Shown: piece by piece, positions 1 to 10,630 of the stretch
Layout: each line of letters opens with the position of its first letter
Numbering within the stretch: the first letter of the stretch is position 1
From: Cavia porcellus
Lineage: Eukaryota > Chordata > Mammalia > Rodentia > Caviidae
Direction: 5' to 3'
Length of the DNA: 64,000 nt
Assembly: GCF_034190915.1 (NCBI RefSeq)
Contig: NW_026947496.1
Coordinates: 32,112,001-32,176,000, forward strand
Program-made: the position numbers and the translations under genes
The notes under the pieces: generated by a model
What the model was told of the DNA's origin: nothing
The model's database searches: none
Seen by the model: only the letters and a program-made list of their open reading frames with translations

Positions 1-279
1 GAAGAGAAAATTAACTCTGAGTATGTGAATAGGTGAAATGCCACTATTTTCCTTAAAGATACCCAAGGAATAGGAGGATTTCAAAGTGGTTCTGGTCAGG
101 GGCACAAATAGAGGGTTTCTAACAATGGAAAGGAAAGACTGCTCACAATTTGTTTTGAACTTTTTAAATTTTAAAATGAGAAAAGAATAAAAATGATTGT
201 ACAAAATTTTAAAACAAAATAATAGAAGATTAGCAATGGTTAATATATTGCATATTGTTATCTTTAAAGTATTTGCTCG

Positions 280-2976
280 AAAAAATGAAATATTTAGGAA
301 TTACTGTTACGAAAGAAGTGAAAGACTTATACAGTGAAAATTATAATACACTGCAAAAAGAAATTGAGGATGATCTCAGAAAATGGAAAGACATCCCTTG
401 CTCATGGATAGGAAGAACAAACATTGTGAAGATGGCCATTCTCCCAAAACTGTTGTACAGATTCAATGCAATCCCAATAGAAATTCCGTCAACATACCTT
501 ATAGATCTAGAGAAATCACTCCTAAATTTCATCTGGAACCAGAAGAGACCTAGAATAGCAAAGGCAATTCTAAGCAGCAAAGACAAAGCAGGAGGCATCA
601 CAATCCCTGACTTGAAGTTATACTACAAAGCAACAGTAGTAAAATCAAAACAGAGCCGAAGATCAATGGAATAGATTAGAAGATACAACTACAACTACAA
701 ACACACTCAACCACCTTATCTTTGATAAAGGAGCCAAGCAGGTTCACTGGAAGAACGACAGTCTCTTTAATAAATGGTGCTGGAAAAACTGGCTCTCCAT
801 TTGCCGAAAACTAAAGCTAGACCCATGTCTATCACCATGTACTAAATTAAAATCTAAATGGGTCAAAGATCTGAATATTAAAACAGAAACACTAAATCTA
901 AGGGAAGACAAATTGGGTAGAAACCTTGAAGACATAGGAGTAGGTAGAGAATTCATGAACAGGACTCAAACCGCACAGGAAATACTTCCCAGAATCAATA
1001 ACTGGGACCACTTCTTATTAAAAAGTTTCTGCATGTCAAAAGAAATCTCCAGCATAGTGAAAAGAAAACCCACAAACTGGGAAAAGATTTTAGTGAACTC
1101 TGTCTCAGACAAGGGACTCTTGTCTAAAACATACAAAGAATTAAAAAAACTCAGACCTCCAAAATTCAAAGATCCAATCCAAAAATGGGCATCTGAGATG
1201 AATACGCACTTCTCAGATAAAGAAATGCAAATGGCAAATAAATACATGAAAAAATGTTCATCATCATTGGTCATTAGAGAAATGCAAATTAAAACCACAC
1301 TGAGATACCATCTCACTCCTGAAAGAATGGCCAGGATCAAGAAAACCAACAACAACAAATGCTGGAGAGGCTGTGGGGAAAAAGGAACTCTCCTGCACTG
1401 TTGGTGGGAGTGTAGACTGGTACAGCCTTTGTGGAGGTCTGTCTGGAGATTTCTCAAAAAGTTGGGATTGGAAATCCCATTTATTCCAGCTATTCCACTT
1501 CTAGGCATATTCCCAGAAGAACTGAAAGCATCATACCACAGTGATATATGTGCACCTATGTTTATAGCAGCACAATTTGTAATCGCCAGATCTTGGAAAC
1601 AACCCAAGTGTCCATCAACTGAGGTATGGATAAAAAAGTTGTGGTATTTCTATACAATGGAGTATTATTCAGCTATAAAGAAGGATCACATTGAGATATT
1701 TATCAATAAATGGGCGCAGCTTGAGACCATACTCATAAGTGAAATAAATCAATCTCGCATGTGTGAATACCGAATAGTTTCCCTAATGTAAGTAATGATT
1801 CAAATATATAAAAATATGTGGTAATCATGATTCCCCATTATGTGGCCTTGAAGCCTTATAAGGTTTTCACTTATTAATTGGAAAGGCTTTATTCTGGGCT
1901 TCTCGATATGGAAATATTTTAAGCTATAGTATATGAATTTTTATTCAAATATTTTAAGGAAAAAGACACTATGGTAACTACTATTAAGTCGGGTTATTTG
2001 GTGGTGAAACACTAGGTTGCTGAAATAGTCATGCTTTGACCTGTGTTGTTATATTGTTATGTCCTGTTTTATCTCAATCTCTCCCTTATTCTTTAAAAAA
2101 ATTATTTAGTTATTTCTTATGTTTGTTTTAATTAAGGGGAAAAAACTAAAAAAATTAGCAGGATATATAATAGTAACTTTTTTTGGTTTCCTATTAACTT
2201 GTTTTGAAGTCCTGTAATACTCTCACGATCTTGTTTTGACTGATTAGACTCTGTTCCATTCTGTATGATAGTATCAAGTTTGAGGGTATAGGCAAGTACT
2301 TTGAAGGCAATAAGATTCACTAAGATGCCCATTCTGGTTTGACTATTGTTTCCTTTGGAAAGAAGTGGGGGAAGTCCTTTGGAAGTCCTGTAATGTTTAC
2401 AATGCCTAAGTTTTATTGGTCTTGTTCTCTACTGTTTTGTTCAACTTTATAATATCTAATGAGATAGACAATTCTTTTTAAGGAAACAGGAGACATCGTT
2501 GATAACCATTGTTGATAACCTTGTACTCTGTTTTACATCATGTGCTATGTCTATCCTTGCTTTTGAATGACAGCTTTGTTTTGCCATATTTGACTTTGTT
2601 CTCTCCCCCCCCAAAAAGTAATAAGAACTAAGGAGTAATAAAACCCAAAATGTGTAAGTTTTGTTGTAAAAAAGGGGAAAAAAAGAGCTTTAAAGGATAC
2701 AACAGCAAGTGTGTTTAGGGGTGTTAAATAGCTGACCATATTAATGTTTTAGGTTGGATCATTGAACACAACTGTTTGCATTGTTTGAATGTCCACTTTG
2801 TATTCTTTGATGCTGTGATTTGAGCAACTGTTTCTGGCATGATAGTGTGTGATCTATTAACTGGTGATTTCTTACTGTTTTTTTTTTTTTTGTAGTTCTG
2901 TATTACGTGTGCCCTTACACCACTTTGTTTTGTTTTGTGTTTTTCTCTTTTTCCTTTTAAATAAAATTAAAAAAAA
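280..2976 (+). mobile_element. 5'-truncated LINE-1 with 15-bp target-site duplication
   Basis: This is a sense-oriented L1 copy. It begins inside ORF2, runs through the ORF2 stop at about 1791 and a roughly 1.2-kb 3'UTR, and ends in an A-rich tail containing AATAAA-like motifs near 2960-2980. It is bracketed by the identical 15-mer TAAAGTATTTGCTCG at 265-279 and 2977-2991, a clean target-site duplication. The left border reads TCTTTAAAG, which fits the TT/AAAA preference of the L1 endonuclease. The exact duplication suggests a fairly recent insertion. The same 3'UTR recurs antisense at 5956-6224, 51778-53300 and 55786-55975. Confidence 0.92.
285..1791 (+). pseudogene. L1 ORF2p C-terminal remnant, frameshifted
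   Basis: This stretch encodes the post-reverse-transcriptase and C-terminal part of the L1 ORF2 protein. Recognisable blocks are MKYLGITV near the start, [20 protein letters not shown] and the [11 protein letters not shown] segment. The LIFDKGAK block follows, then the cysteine-rich [18 protein letters not shown] segment and the terminal [14 protein letters not shown] motif. A small deletion near 635-670 shifts the frame and creates a stop at 674; the second half then reads on to the stop at 1791. The endonuclease and catalytic RT parts are absent through 5' truncation, so it cannot support retrotransposition. Confidence 0.9.
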
Positions 2977-5544
2977 TAAAGTATTTGCTCGGATTACAAG
3001 ACATAGGCATAAAAATTGATCAAAGAATGAAGCTCAAACTGTTCTTTTTGGTGAGCTAACACAGATTAGTAGTATAATTATCTAGTTTGTATCTGTCTGT
3101 CTATTTATCTATCTGTATTCAATCTTTTCCTTTTTTCTTTTCTGCTTTCCCTCATCCTGTTTGTTCTTTCCTTTTGACCAATTTCTTCCACTTTCACTTC
3201 CACAGTATCTGCTTTACATTTTGGAGCTTTTACTTTTTTGTTTTTTTGCACTAGAGAGACAATATGATGTTTATACATGTGAGTCTGATATATTTCACTT
3301 ATGAGTATGATTTCAAGTTGTATCTATCTACCTATGAAAGCCTCAAGTTTATCTTTCTTTGTAGCTGAGTAATACTTCATTGTGTAAAATACCACATTTT
3401 TTAAATCTGTTCTGTGATTGATGGGCATTTGGGTTGTTTCTAACATTTAGCTATTATAAATTGTGCTGCTATAAATAAGTATGTACATAAATTACTGTGG
3501 TATGATGTTCTCAGTTCTTCTGGAAAAATGCTCAGAAGGGGAACAGCATGGTTGAATGGGACCTCTAATCCTAGATTCTTGAGAAATATCCGCACTGATT
3601 CCATAGTGGTTGTACCAGTCTACACTCCCACCAACAGTGGAGAAGGGTTCCTCTTTCCCCATACCTCTGACAGTATTTGTTTTTGGTTGATTTTTTGATG
3701 ATAGCCATTTTTATTGAAGTGAGATGGAATCTCAGTGTTGTTTTAAATTTGCATTTCGTGAATAACCAATCATGCTGAACATTTTTCCATATATTTATTT
3801 GACATTTGTATTTCGTCACCTGAGAAGTGTGTATTCATTTCTGAAGCCCCCTTTTGGATTGGGTCTTTGAATCTGGGATGGGGACTGATATTTTTTTCAA
3901 TTCCTTGTATGTTCTAGATAGAAGGGGCAGGTGCTAAATTTGTCTTTGTCTGAGGGGCAGGTGGCTAAATTTTTTTCCCAACCGATGTGTTTTCTTTTTA
4001 CTCTGTTGGAGATTTCTTTTGCTGTGCAAAAATGTTTTAATAAGATGAGATCCTAGCTGTTGATTCTTTGAAGTACTTCCTGTGTAGTTTGGGTTTTGTT
4101 CATGAACTCTTTGCTTATTCCTATGTCTTCAGTATTTTACCTACCTTTATCTACCAGTAGATTTAGTCTTTCTGTTTTAATATTTAGATCTTTCATCCAT
4201 TTTAACTGAAAAATCAGTTTTCTAGCACCATTTATTGAAGAGGCTATCTTTCTTCCAGTGAACATGTTTGGCACCTTTGTCAAAGATAAAGTGGGTGAAT
4301 GTCTTCATAGCTGTATTGGCATAGTCTAATCTATTTCACTGGTCCTCAGGTCTGGGGTTTTTTTTTTCCAGTATCATGCTGATTTATCACAGTAGCTTTG
4401 TTAGTATAATTTCAAGTCACGGATTGTGATTGCTCCTGCCTTGCCTTTGTTGCCCAGGATTGCCTTTGCTATTCTAGGTCTCTTCTGTTTCCAAACAAAT
4501 TATAGGAATGCTTTCTCTAGATCTGTGAGGTATACTAATAGCCATTTTCAAAATATTTGTTCTTCCTGTCCATGAGCAATGATTTTCCATTTTCTGATGT
4601 AGTCTTTGATCTCCTTTTTTCAGAGCACTGTAATATTCAATATATAGATCTTTTACATCCATTGTTAGACTGATTCTTAAATATTTCATTTTTTGAATGC
4701 TATTGTAAAAGGTGTTGTTTTCCTAATTTCTCTCTTAGTGAGTTCGTTGTTTGCATACAGGAATGCTATTGACTTTTGAGTGTTGACTTTGTGTCCAGCT
4801 ATGTTGCTCAATTTGCTCATTAGCTCTAGTAGTCTTTTGGTGGAGTTTTTTGGGGTATGTAGAGTATCATGGTATCTGCAAATAATGATAATTTCACTTC
4901 TTCCTTTCTTATTCTTATTCCTATTTTCTCTCTTGTCTAATTGCTCTGGCTAACATTTCCAGAACTATATTGAATAGAAGTGGTAATAGTGGACGAACTT
5001 GTCTTATTCCTGATTTTACAAGTGAAAGCTTTCAGTTTTTGTTCATTTAGAATGATTTTGGCTGTTGGTTTGTCATAGATGGCTTTTATCAGATTGACAT
5101 AGAGACCATCTATTCTGATTTTCTGCAGGGTTTTTATCATGAATGAGAGCTGGATTTTATCAAAAGCTTTTTCTGTGTCTATTGAGATGATCATGTGGAT
5201 TTTGTCTTTGGCCCTGTTGATATGACGTATTACACTTATTGACTTGCATATTTTTAACCATCCCTGCATCTTTCGGATGAATCCTGCTTGGTCATGGTAT
5301 ATAATCTTCTTGATGATTTTCTGCATTCTGTTTGCTAGTATTTTACTGAGCATTTTTGCGTTTATGTTCATCAGGGAGATTGGCCGATAGTTCTCTTTTC
5401 TGGTTGGGTCTTTCTCTGGTTTAAGTATCAAGATAATATTTGCTTCCAGGAATGAATTAGGGAGAATTGCTTCCCTTCAATTTCATTAAAGAGTTTGCAG
5501 ATTATTGGTGTTAGCTCTGAATTTCTTGTAGAATTCAGCAGTGA

Positions 5545-5630
5545 GAGGCTGGGGATTTAGCTCAGCGGCATAAGCATCTGCCTTGCAAGTGCACGGTTGT
5601 GAGTTCAATCCCCGGTACCAGAAAAAAAAA
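5545..5630 (+). mobile_element. ID SINE (tRNA-Ala-derived) inserted in an L1
   Basis: The element starts GAGGCTGGGGATTTAGCTCA. It contains a pol III A box (TTTAGCTCAGCGG) and a B box (GTTGTGAGTTCAATCCC), and ends in nine A residues. Direct copies of TCAGCAGTGA flank it at 5535-5544 and 5631-5640. ID elements derive from a tRNA-Ala/BC1-type transcript and are mobilised by L1 enzymes. The CGGCATAAGC variant resembles copies I associate with squirrels. It is not a functional tRNA: the 3' half does not fold as an acceptor stem and it carries a poly(A) tail. Confidence 0.92.
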
Positions 5631-5955
5631 TCAGCAGTGAATCCATCAGGACCTTGGCTTTTCTTTGTTAGTAAGTTTTTAATTACATTTTTAATGTCAT
5701 TAACTGATACTGAGCTACTCAGAATTCTTATATCTTCTTGATGCAGCTTTGGTAATTCTTGTTTCTGGGAATCTGTCCCTTTCTTCCATGTTTTCCAGCC
5801 TATGCGAGTACAAATTTTCAAAGTAGATATTGATGATCTTCTAAATTTCTATGGGGTCTTTAGTATCTCACCCTTTTCATTCCTCATTGAATGAATCTGA
5901 GTTTTTTCTTTCCTTGATAAGGTTGACTAGGATTGCAATGATTTTGTTTGTTCTT

Positions 5956-6224
5956 TTTTTTTTTAATTTAAGGAGAAAAAGAAAAAAACAGAAAAAGGGT
6001 ACAAGTAATACAAAATTTAAAAAATAAACAGTAAGAAATCACTAGTTAATAGATTACATATTCTCATCTTAGAAATAGTTGTTCAAGTTACAAAATTGAA
6101 GCATATAAAGTGGACTTTCAAACAGAGAGAGTGCAAACAGTTTCGTTCAGTGATCCAAAAAAACTCAGTAATATGGTTATCTATCTTACACACTTAAACA
6201 TATGTGCAGTTATAACCTTTAGAG
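5956..6224 (-). mobile_element. 3'UTR-only L1 insertion nested in older L1
   Basis: The reverse complement matches the last part of the 3'UTR of the L1 at 280-2976, including the blocks that read GTTTGCA, GTCCACTTT and TCTATTAACT on the element strand. A T-rich run at 5952-5962 is its poly(A) tail. The flanks are 16-bp near-identical repeats, GATTTTGTTTGTTCTT at 5940-5955 and GATTTTGTTTATTCTT at 6225-6240, with one mismatch. Removing the insert restores an uninterrupted L1 ORF2 reading across FFERINKI. Confidence 0.88.
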
Positions 6225-6449
6225 GATTTTGTTTATTCTTTCAAAGAAACAACCCTTTGATTCATTAGTTCTTTGTATTGCTTTCTTAGTCTCCATTGTG
6301 TTAATTTCGGCTCAGATCTTTATAATTTTCTCCCTTCTATGAGCTTTAAATTGCTCTACTTTTTCTAGAAGCATGGAGTACAATGTTAGGTTTTTAAATT
6401 TGCACTGGTTTTGTACACATTCATGATTTTGTGTTGTACTTTACAAAGT

Positions 6450-6565
6450 TTCTTCAAGTGTGATTTCCCCATCTTACACAGGCATAGACTGAGGCACAGC
6501 CAGGTTGCCTTGCTCAGGATCACCTGCCGGGGTTGGCCAGCCTCAGAATTTGACCCTTTGGTTTT
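6450..6565 (-). repeat. MIR SINE fragment
   Basis: The segment contains CATCTTACACAGGCATAGAC followed by TGAGGCACAGCCAGGTTGCC, matching the reverse complement of the conserved MIR core (CTCAGTTTCCTCATCTGTAAAA). It is diverged and truncated, as expected for an ancient mammalian SINE. Confidence 0.65.
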
Positions 6566-6599
6566 CTACAGGTCTTCACTCTGAATATTAGACTGGTTA

Positions 6600-9500
6600 C
6601 CCACATCTTGGCAGACCAGGGCAGTCATTTACAAAGTGACTTTGGGTTTGCCTGTCATCGTCCTCCCCTCCAAGGTGACTTTGTGAGTCAGGATGGCAGG
6701 GCCAGAAAGAGATGGTGAGTAAGAAAATGGAGAGTGAATGTGCTATTCCAGCTCTAGGGGAGGACTTTCCCCAGGGCGTGCTGGTTAGTTGAGAGCTGGG
6801 CACAGGTCAAAAAGGAGGCGGTATAGTTTACACCTTGTGAATCAAGAGAAGGTGGCACAAGGTGGCACCTGGCATGACACTGAATGGAGAAGGAGAGGCG
6901 AGGAAGGCAATGTGGATAAATGGTTCTCCAGGGGACACAAGTCATGATCTACCTTTACAACCGTCTTGTGAGAAGTTGTAGGAATGAGCTTTCTCTAGAT
7001 GAGAAAACCTACGCTGGAGAAGTTACAATTTGGCAAGTCAGAAAGCAAATCAGTACAAAAGCAGATTTAATGCAATATGAAAACATATAAGAATTTACAA
7101 GATTGGCTTAGAATTGCCACCTGCAGAGTGGAAGCGAGAAAAAGGTCTGTTTGTGCACTTGGGATCCAAAGAATATAGTCAAAGGCCTGAAGTGCCATGT
7201 AGTGTCCTATGTGAGTTCATTTCAGGAGGCCCAGGCATCCATGTGGGAAGCCAGGAGAACACGGGCAAGGTGAAGGCAAAGACTGGAGCTTTTCTGAAGA
7301 TGCAGAAGCCAAGCTTCCTTCTTCCCTTTTATGCCATTCTGACAACAATCTTCCCCACGGTGTGTCTTCCACACCCGGGACTATGCTGAGCCAGTGAATC
7401 AGGCATTTGACACAATCAGTTAACTATTACAGAAAGCTATAAAGGGTTGAGACTAACTTCAAAACTCTCTTGATAGTGTTCTGTCTTCTAAAAGTCTCTT
7501 TGCTTCTGGGAGGCTTATTTTATTTTTTCTAATGGAGAGTTGATTATGGAGGCCCTTTCACCTAGGCCACTTGAATTTCGTGGAGCAAAACAATGTCACA
7601 CTTGCTGGCCATTACGTGTCTGCTGGGGGATGGCCCTCTTTGGTGGCCATTGATACCTTGTCCTGAAACACCCTCACCATGTTGGTGAACATCACTTGGA
7701 CAGTGTGAGTGCTTTTTGCCCTGGTTGGCTGTGACTGCCAGGTGACCTGACTCCATCCAGGTCTATGCCTGCCTGTGATATCTAGAGCAAGTTACTGCCA
7801 CACGCTGAATTCTAGCCCTCAGGGAGTAGCCAGCAGCTCTGGCTCCTCGCCTGCTCTGGCAGATGGCCCAGATCTGTGGTTTTATGTGATATCCTTCTGG
7901 TCATAGTGACTGGTAGAGCCACTAGCATCTCATTTGAATAATTTAATGATCATAAAACATGCCACTTTGGAGACAGGAGCTTTTGAAAGGAGCTGAGAGG
8001 TGTTTGTGCTTTTCATAACGAGGAACATACTGGTGTAACCAAAGTCCACCTAAGATATTTAGGCATCAAAGCATCCCCAGAGTCTTACTCTTGAATTGAT
8101 TGCTTTGTCCAAGATGGAGTCATTGTGAAGAGGTATAATAAAGGCAGGAAGAACCAAGAATTCCTTACTTGTGTGTGCTGTTTGAATGTAAATGAGCAAC
8201 CTGAACAGTTTGCCTTCTTAAATACTAAGTATTCGTCACTGTAATCTTCCTGAAGGCATTAATCTTTTTAAATAAAGTCTGCAGGTGTTGCAAAGGTTAA
8301 CTTCAGTCTAGCCCCTGAACTCCAAATGCTAACTGTGTTTGAATTACTCACACAGAAATGAGCTTTCTGTGTGTAGCCATGGCCGATTAAAATGAGGGAG
8401 CTATACATTATGTCTTGATATGAAGTGAGACTAGAGGAGTTTTATCGAGGAATCCTCAAGTGGAGATAGAAGGCAGTTGTATTCTATTATAGATGTGTTC
8501 CTACATTTCAGACCCAAATCAGTTACAGCTCATACCCATTATGACCTTATATTGTTGCTTATATATTAGGTTCAAATGCTGGAATGTGGGGAAAAGTACT
8601 GAATTTTCTCTTATTTTCTAGCAGGAACATCTAGTGGGTCATTTACTGTGCTGTAATCATATCCTTTTAAGCTCAGGTATTTAGAGGGGTGAAAGCCTTT
8701 GATGTGGGCTTATAGTCTGAGTATTAAGAAAATTTAGTGCAAAATAGGGACTTGAGATATGCTCCTGTCTCCAGGGAACTACTTATGTGTGATATGCTGA
8801 CAATTTAGGATCATTATTTAATAAACACATCTTCAAGTTGGCATGCAAAGTGGGACATTTAGAAAGCCATGAAAATGAGCTCATGCATGAGATATGGCAT
8901 TAAAAGGTGATGGTGACCTTTAAAGATGGACTCACATGAGATAGTGATTTTCTGTTAGGGTGGGCACAAGAGTGTTGACTCTCCTGCACAAACATAAGTG
9001 CAGAAACCCAAGTTGCGGGGTTGCTTTGAGATAACAGCCACAGAGCAAGCCCCTTTTGGCTCATCCATATTTTATTAGGGCAGCAGTTAGCAGATTCATC
9101 AGAGACACCCAGCTGTAGCTACTGGCACTCTTGAGGGAGGTTCTGATGGTGATCAGATTTTTGAGTAGCTCTTTACAGGAACAGAAAAAAGAATCTTTTC
9201 CGAGAATTAATAGCAGTTCAGAGAGAGGCTACTGTTCCCTACAGTTACGACTCTCTGCTGCCTAATTCCTCTACCATCTGTTTCGGCTGGCACTGTAGGC
9301 ATGAAAAATAGAGAAAGCAAGACACAGAGATGAGGATCATAGTTGGGAACATGGTGGAGAGCATAGGGTGAGCATCCATGGGACCTGTGTGGGTCACTCT
9401 GAGGCTGTGTCCACAGTGTGGAACCCCGGAGCCTTGTCCTGCACTGACAGACTGGGATCAGAGAGAGTAACTTTGCCTTAGGTCCACTGCCAGGAGGTTG

Positions 9501-9950
9501 TATCCAGATACTTTGCCTCAGGAAGCTGTTCTCTATTTCTGTATTGGGAATAACAGTAGCCACTAAGCAGTGATGTAAGGAAGAAACACCTTCTCTGTCT
9601 TCTGAGAGCCATAACTGGGACCCTGAATGACAACAGGTCACCTCAAAGATTAGCTGTATGAGGCCATAGCTGGGTGATGTTTTCATCAGGAGACTTCTGT
9701 TGCTGACCCAAGATTTGTACAGTAATTTAGTGGTTGGTTTGGTGTTTGGGAGATTCTGGAGTTTTTCCATGTCCTGATACCAGTGTAGGTAGTGAGTGTA
9801 GCAAGGTAACATCATATCCAGGACTCATGGACAGCTACACCATTCCTAATTTGAGTGCTGAGTATAATCAGATAGTATCATGGCTAAGTCTCGTGACCAG
9901 CTCCTGTGGACAGAGTCTCTCAGACAGCTATTGAGTGCTGGGAACTATTG
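6600..9950. other. Unassigned intron 1 sequence
   Basis: I see no gene, clear repeat family or splice-bounded coding block here. A 202-codon antisense open frame at 9207-9815 has no recognisable domain and is treated as chance or as flank of the adjacent kinase pseudogene. The stretch may hold diverged repeats that cannot be named by eye. Confidence 0.5.
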
Positions 9951-9979
9951 GCTAGGGTAGCTTTGCGCAATTCCTATTG

Positions 9980-10630
9980 GACAAATATCTTGGCACTGGG
10001 ACACTGCTAGTCATTAAAGTGCTGGAAAAGGGGAAATTGAGACCTCCTTCTATTACATCTGAGGTAGAGGTTCGATAGCACTCCAATATCATACAGTTAC
10101 TGAAGGTCACTGAAACTCAGGATGAATTGTACCTTGTGCTAGACTGTGTAAATGGAGGGGACCTGAGACAACACTGCTGGAAGGCCACCAGTAGCCTAAG
10201 AGAGGAGGAGGCCTAGAGATTATTCATGCAGACTGCAGGTGCTGTGGAACTCTTCCATAGCCAGTGTATTGACCAGGGAAACTTCCAAGCTGAGGATATT
10301 TTATTGAATTCCCAAGAAAATATTAAGATCAGTGGATTTGGGTTGGGGCAGAGGTTTGCTCCTGAGCAGACTATACCATGGGCAGCTTCATGGTACAGAA
10401 TGCTACCCCAAAACTATTCTTTAACAAAGTATTTCAATGACCCAGTGGATGTGTGGAGCTGCAGGGTCATCTTATGCCAGTTGGTTGTGGCATTCCTGCC
10501 ATTCTGTGGGAATGACTGCCTTCTGGTGTGAGTGTCGGCTGAGAGTTACTGCTGTTCCCAACTCTCTCTCTGTAGACTTGCTAAACCAAATCAGCAAGCT
10601 TCTCACCTATGACTCCACAGTGTGGCCCAC
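9980..10630 (+). pseudogene. Sperm-motility-kinase-like (SMOK/MARK-type) kinase pseudogene
   Basis: One frame reads a degenerate protein kinase domain in correct order. It begins with a glycine-loop remnant (LGTGTLL at about 9989) and a VAIK-like LVIKVLEKGKL. The αC/β4-5 part HSNIIQLLKVTETQDELYLV and an LREEEA helix follow. The catalytic loop is ruined: HRDLKPENI has become QCIDQGNFQAEDI. The DFG motif is GFG (ISGFGLGQRF), then DVWSCRVILCQLV and LPFCGND. Two in-frame stops (about 10076 and 10214) and a stop at 10529-10531 break it. The domain continues in another frame as VPNSLSVDLLNQISKLLTYD. The GLGQRFAPEQT segment resembles the rodent SMOK family more than somatic MARKs. No introns are visible, so it is probably a retrocopy. 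Confidence 0.78.

Larger units (their letters stand above)
3085..6400 (-). mobile_element. Older antisense LINE-1 fragment (ORF2 plus part of 3' end)
   Basis: The minus strand reads L1 ORF2 from about 6400 down to about 3500, followed by 3'UTR-like sequence down to about 3085. The RT palm is recognisable around 4937-5431, with [21 protein letters not shown] and [10 protein letters not shown]. The cysteine-rich [20 protein letters not shown] segment lies near 3600-3660. Many stops and frameshifts make it clearly dead and older than the L1 beside it. It is interrupted by an ID SINE (5545-5630) and by a 3'UTR-only L1 copy (5956-6224). The 5' end is truncated near 6400; I could not find its target-site duplication. 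Confidence 0.88.

Noticed and set aside
5545..5630. tRNA-like gene
   Set aside because: A and B boxes are present, but the A tail, target duplication and lack of an acceptor stem identify an ID SINE.
9207..9815. 202-codon antisense open frame
   Set aside because: No recognisable domain, low-complexity mix of residues, and no splice or promoter context; it lies beside a pseudogene.
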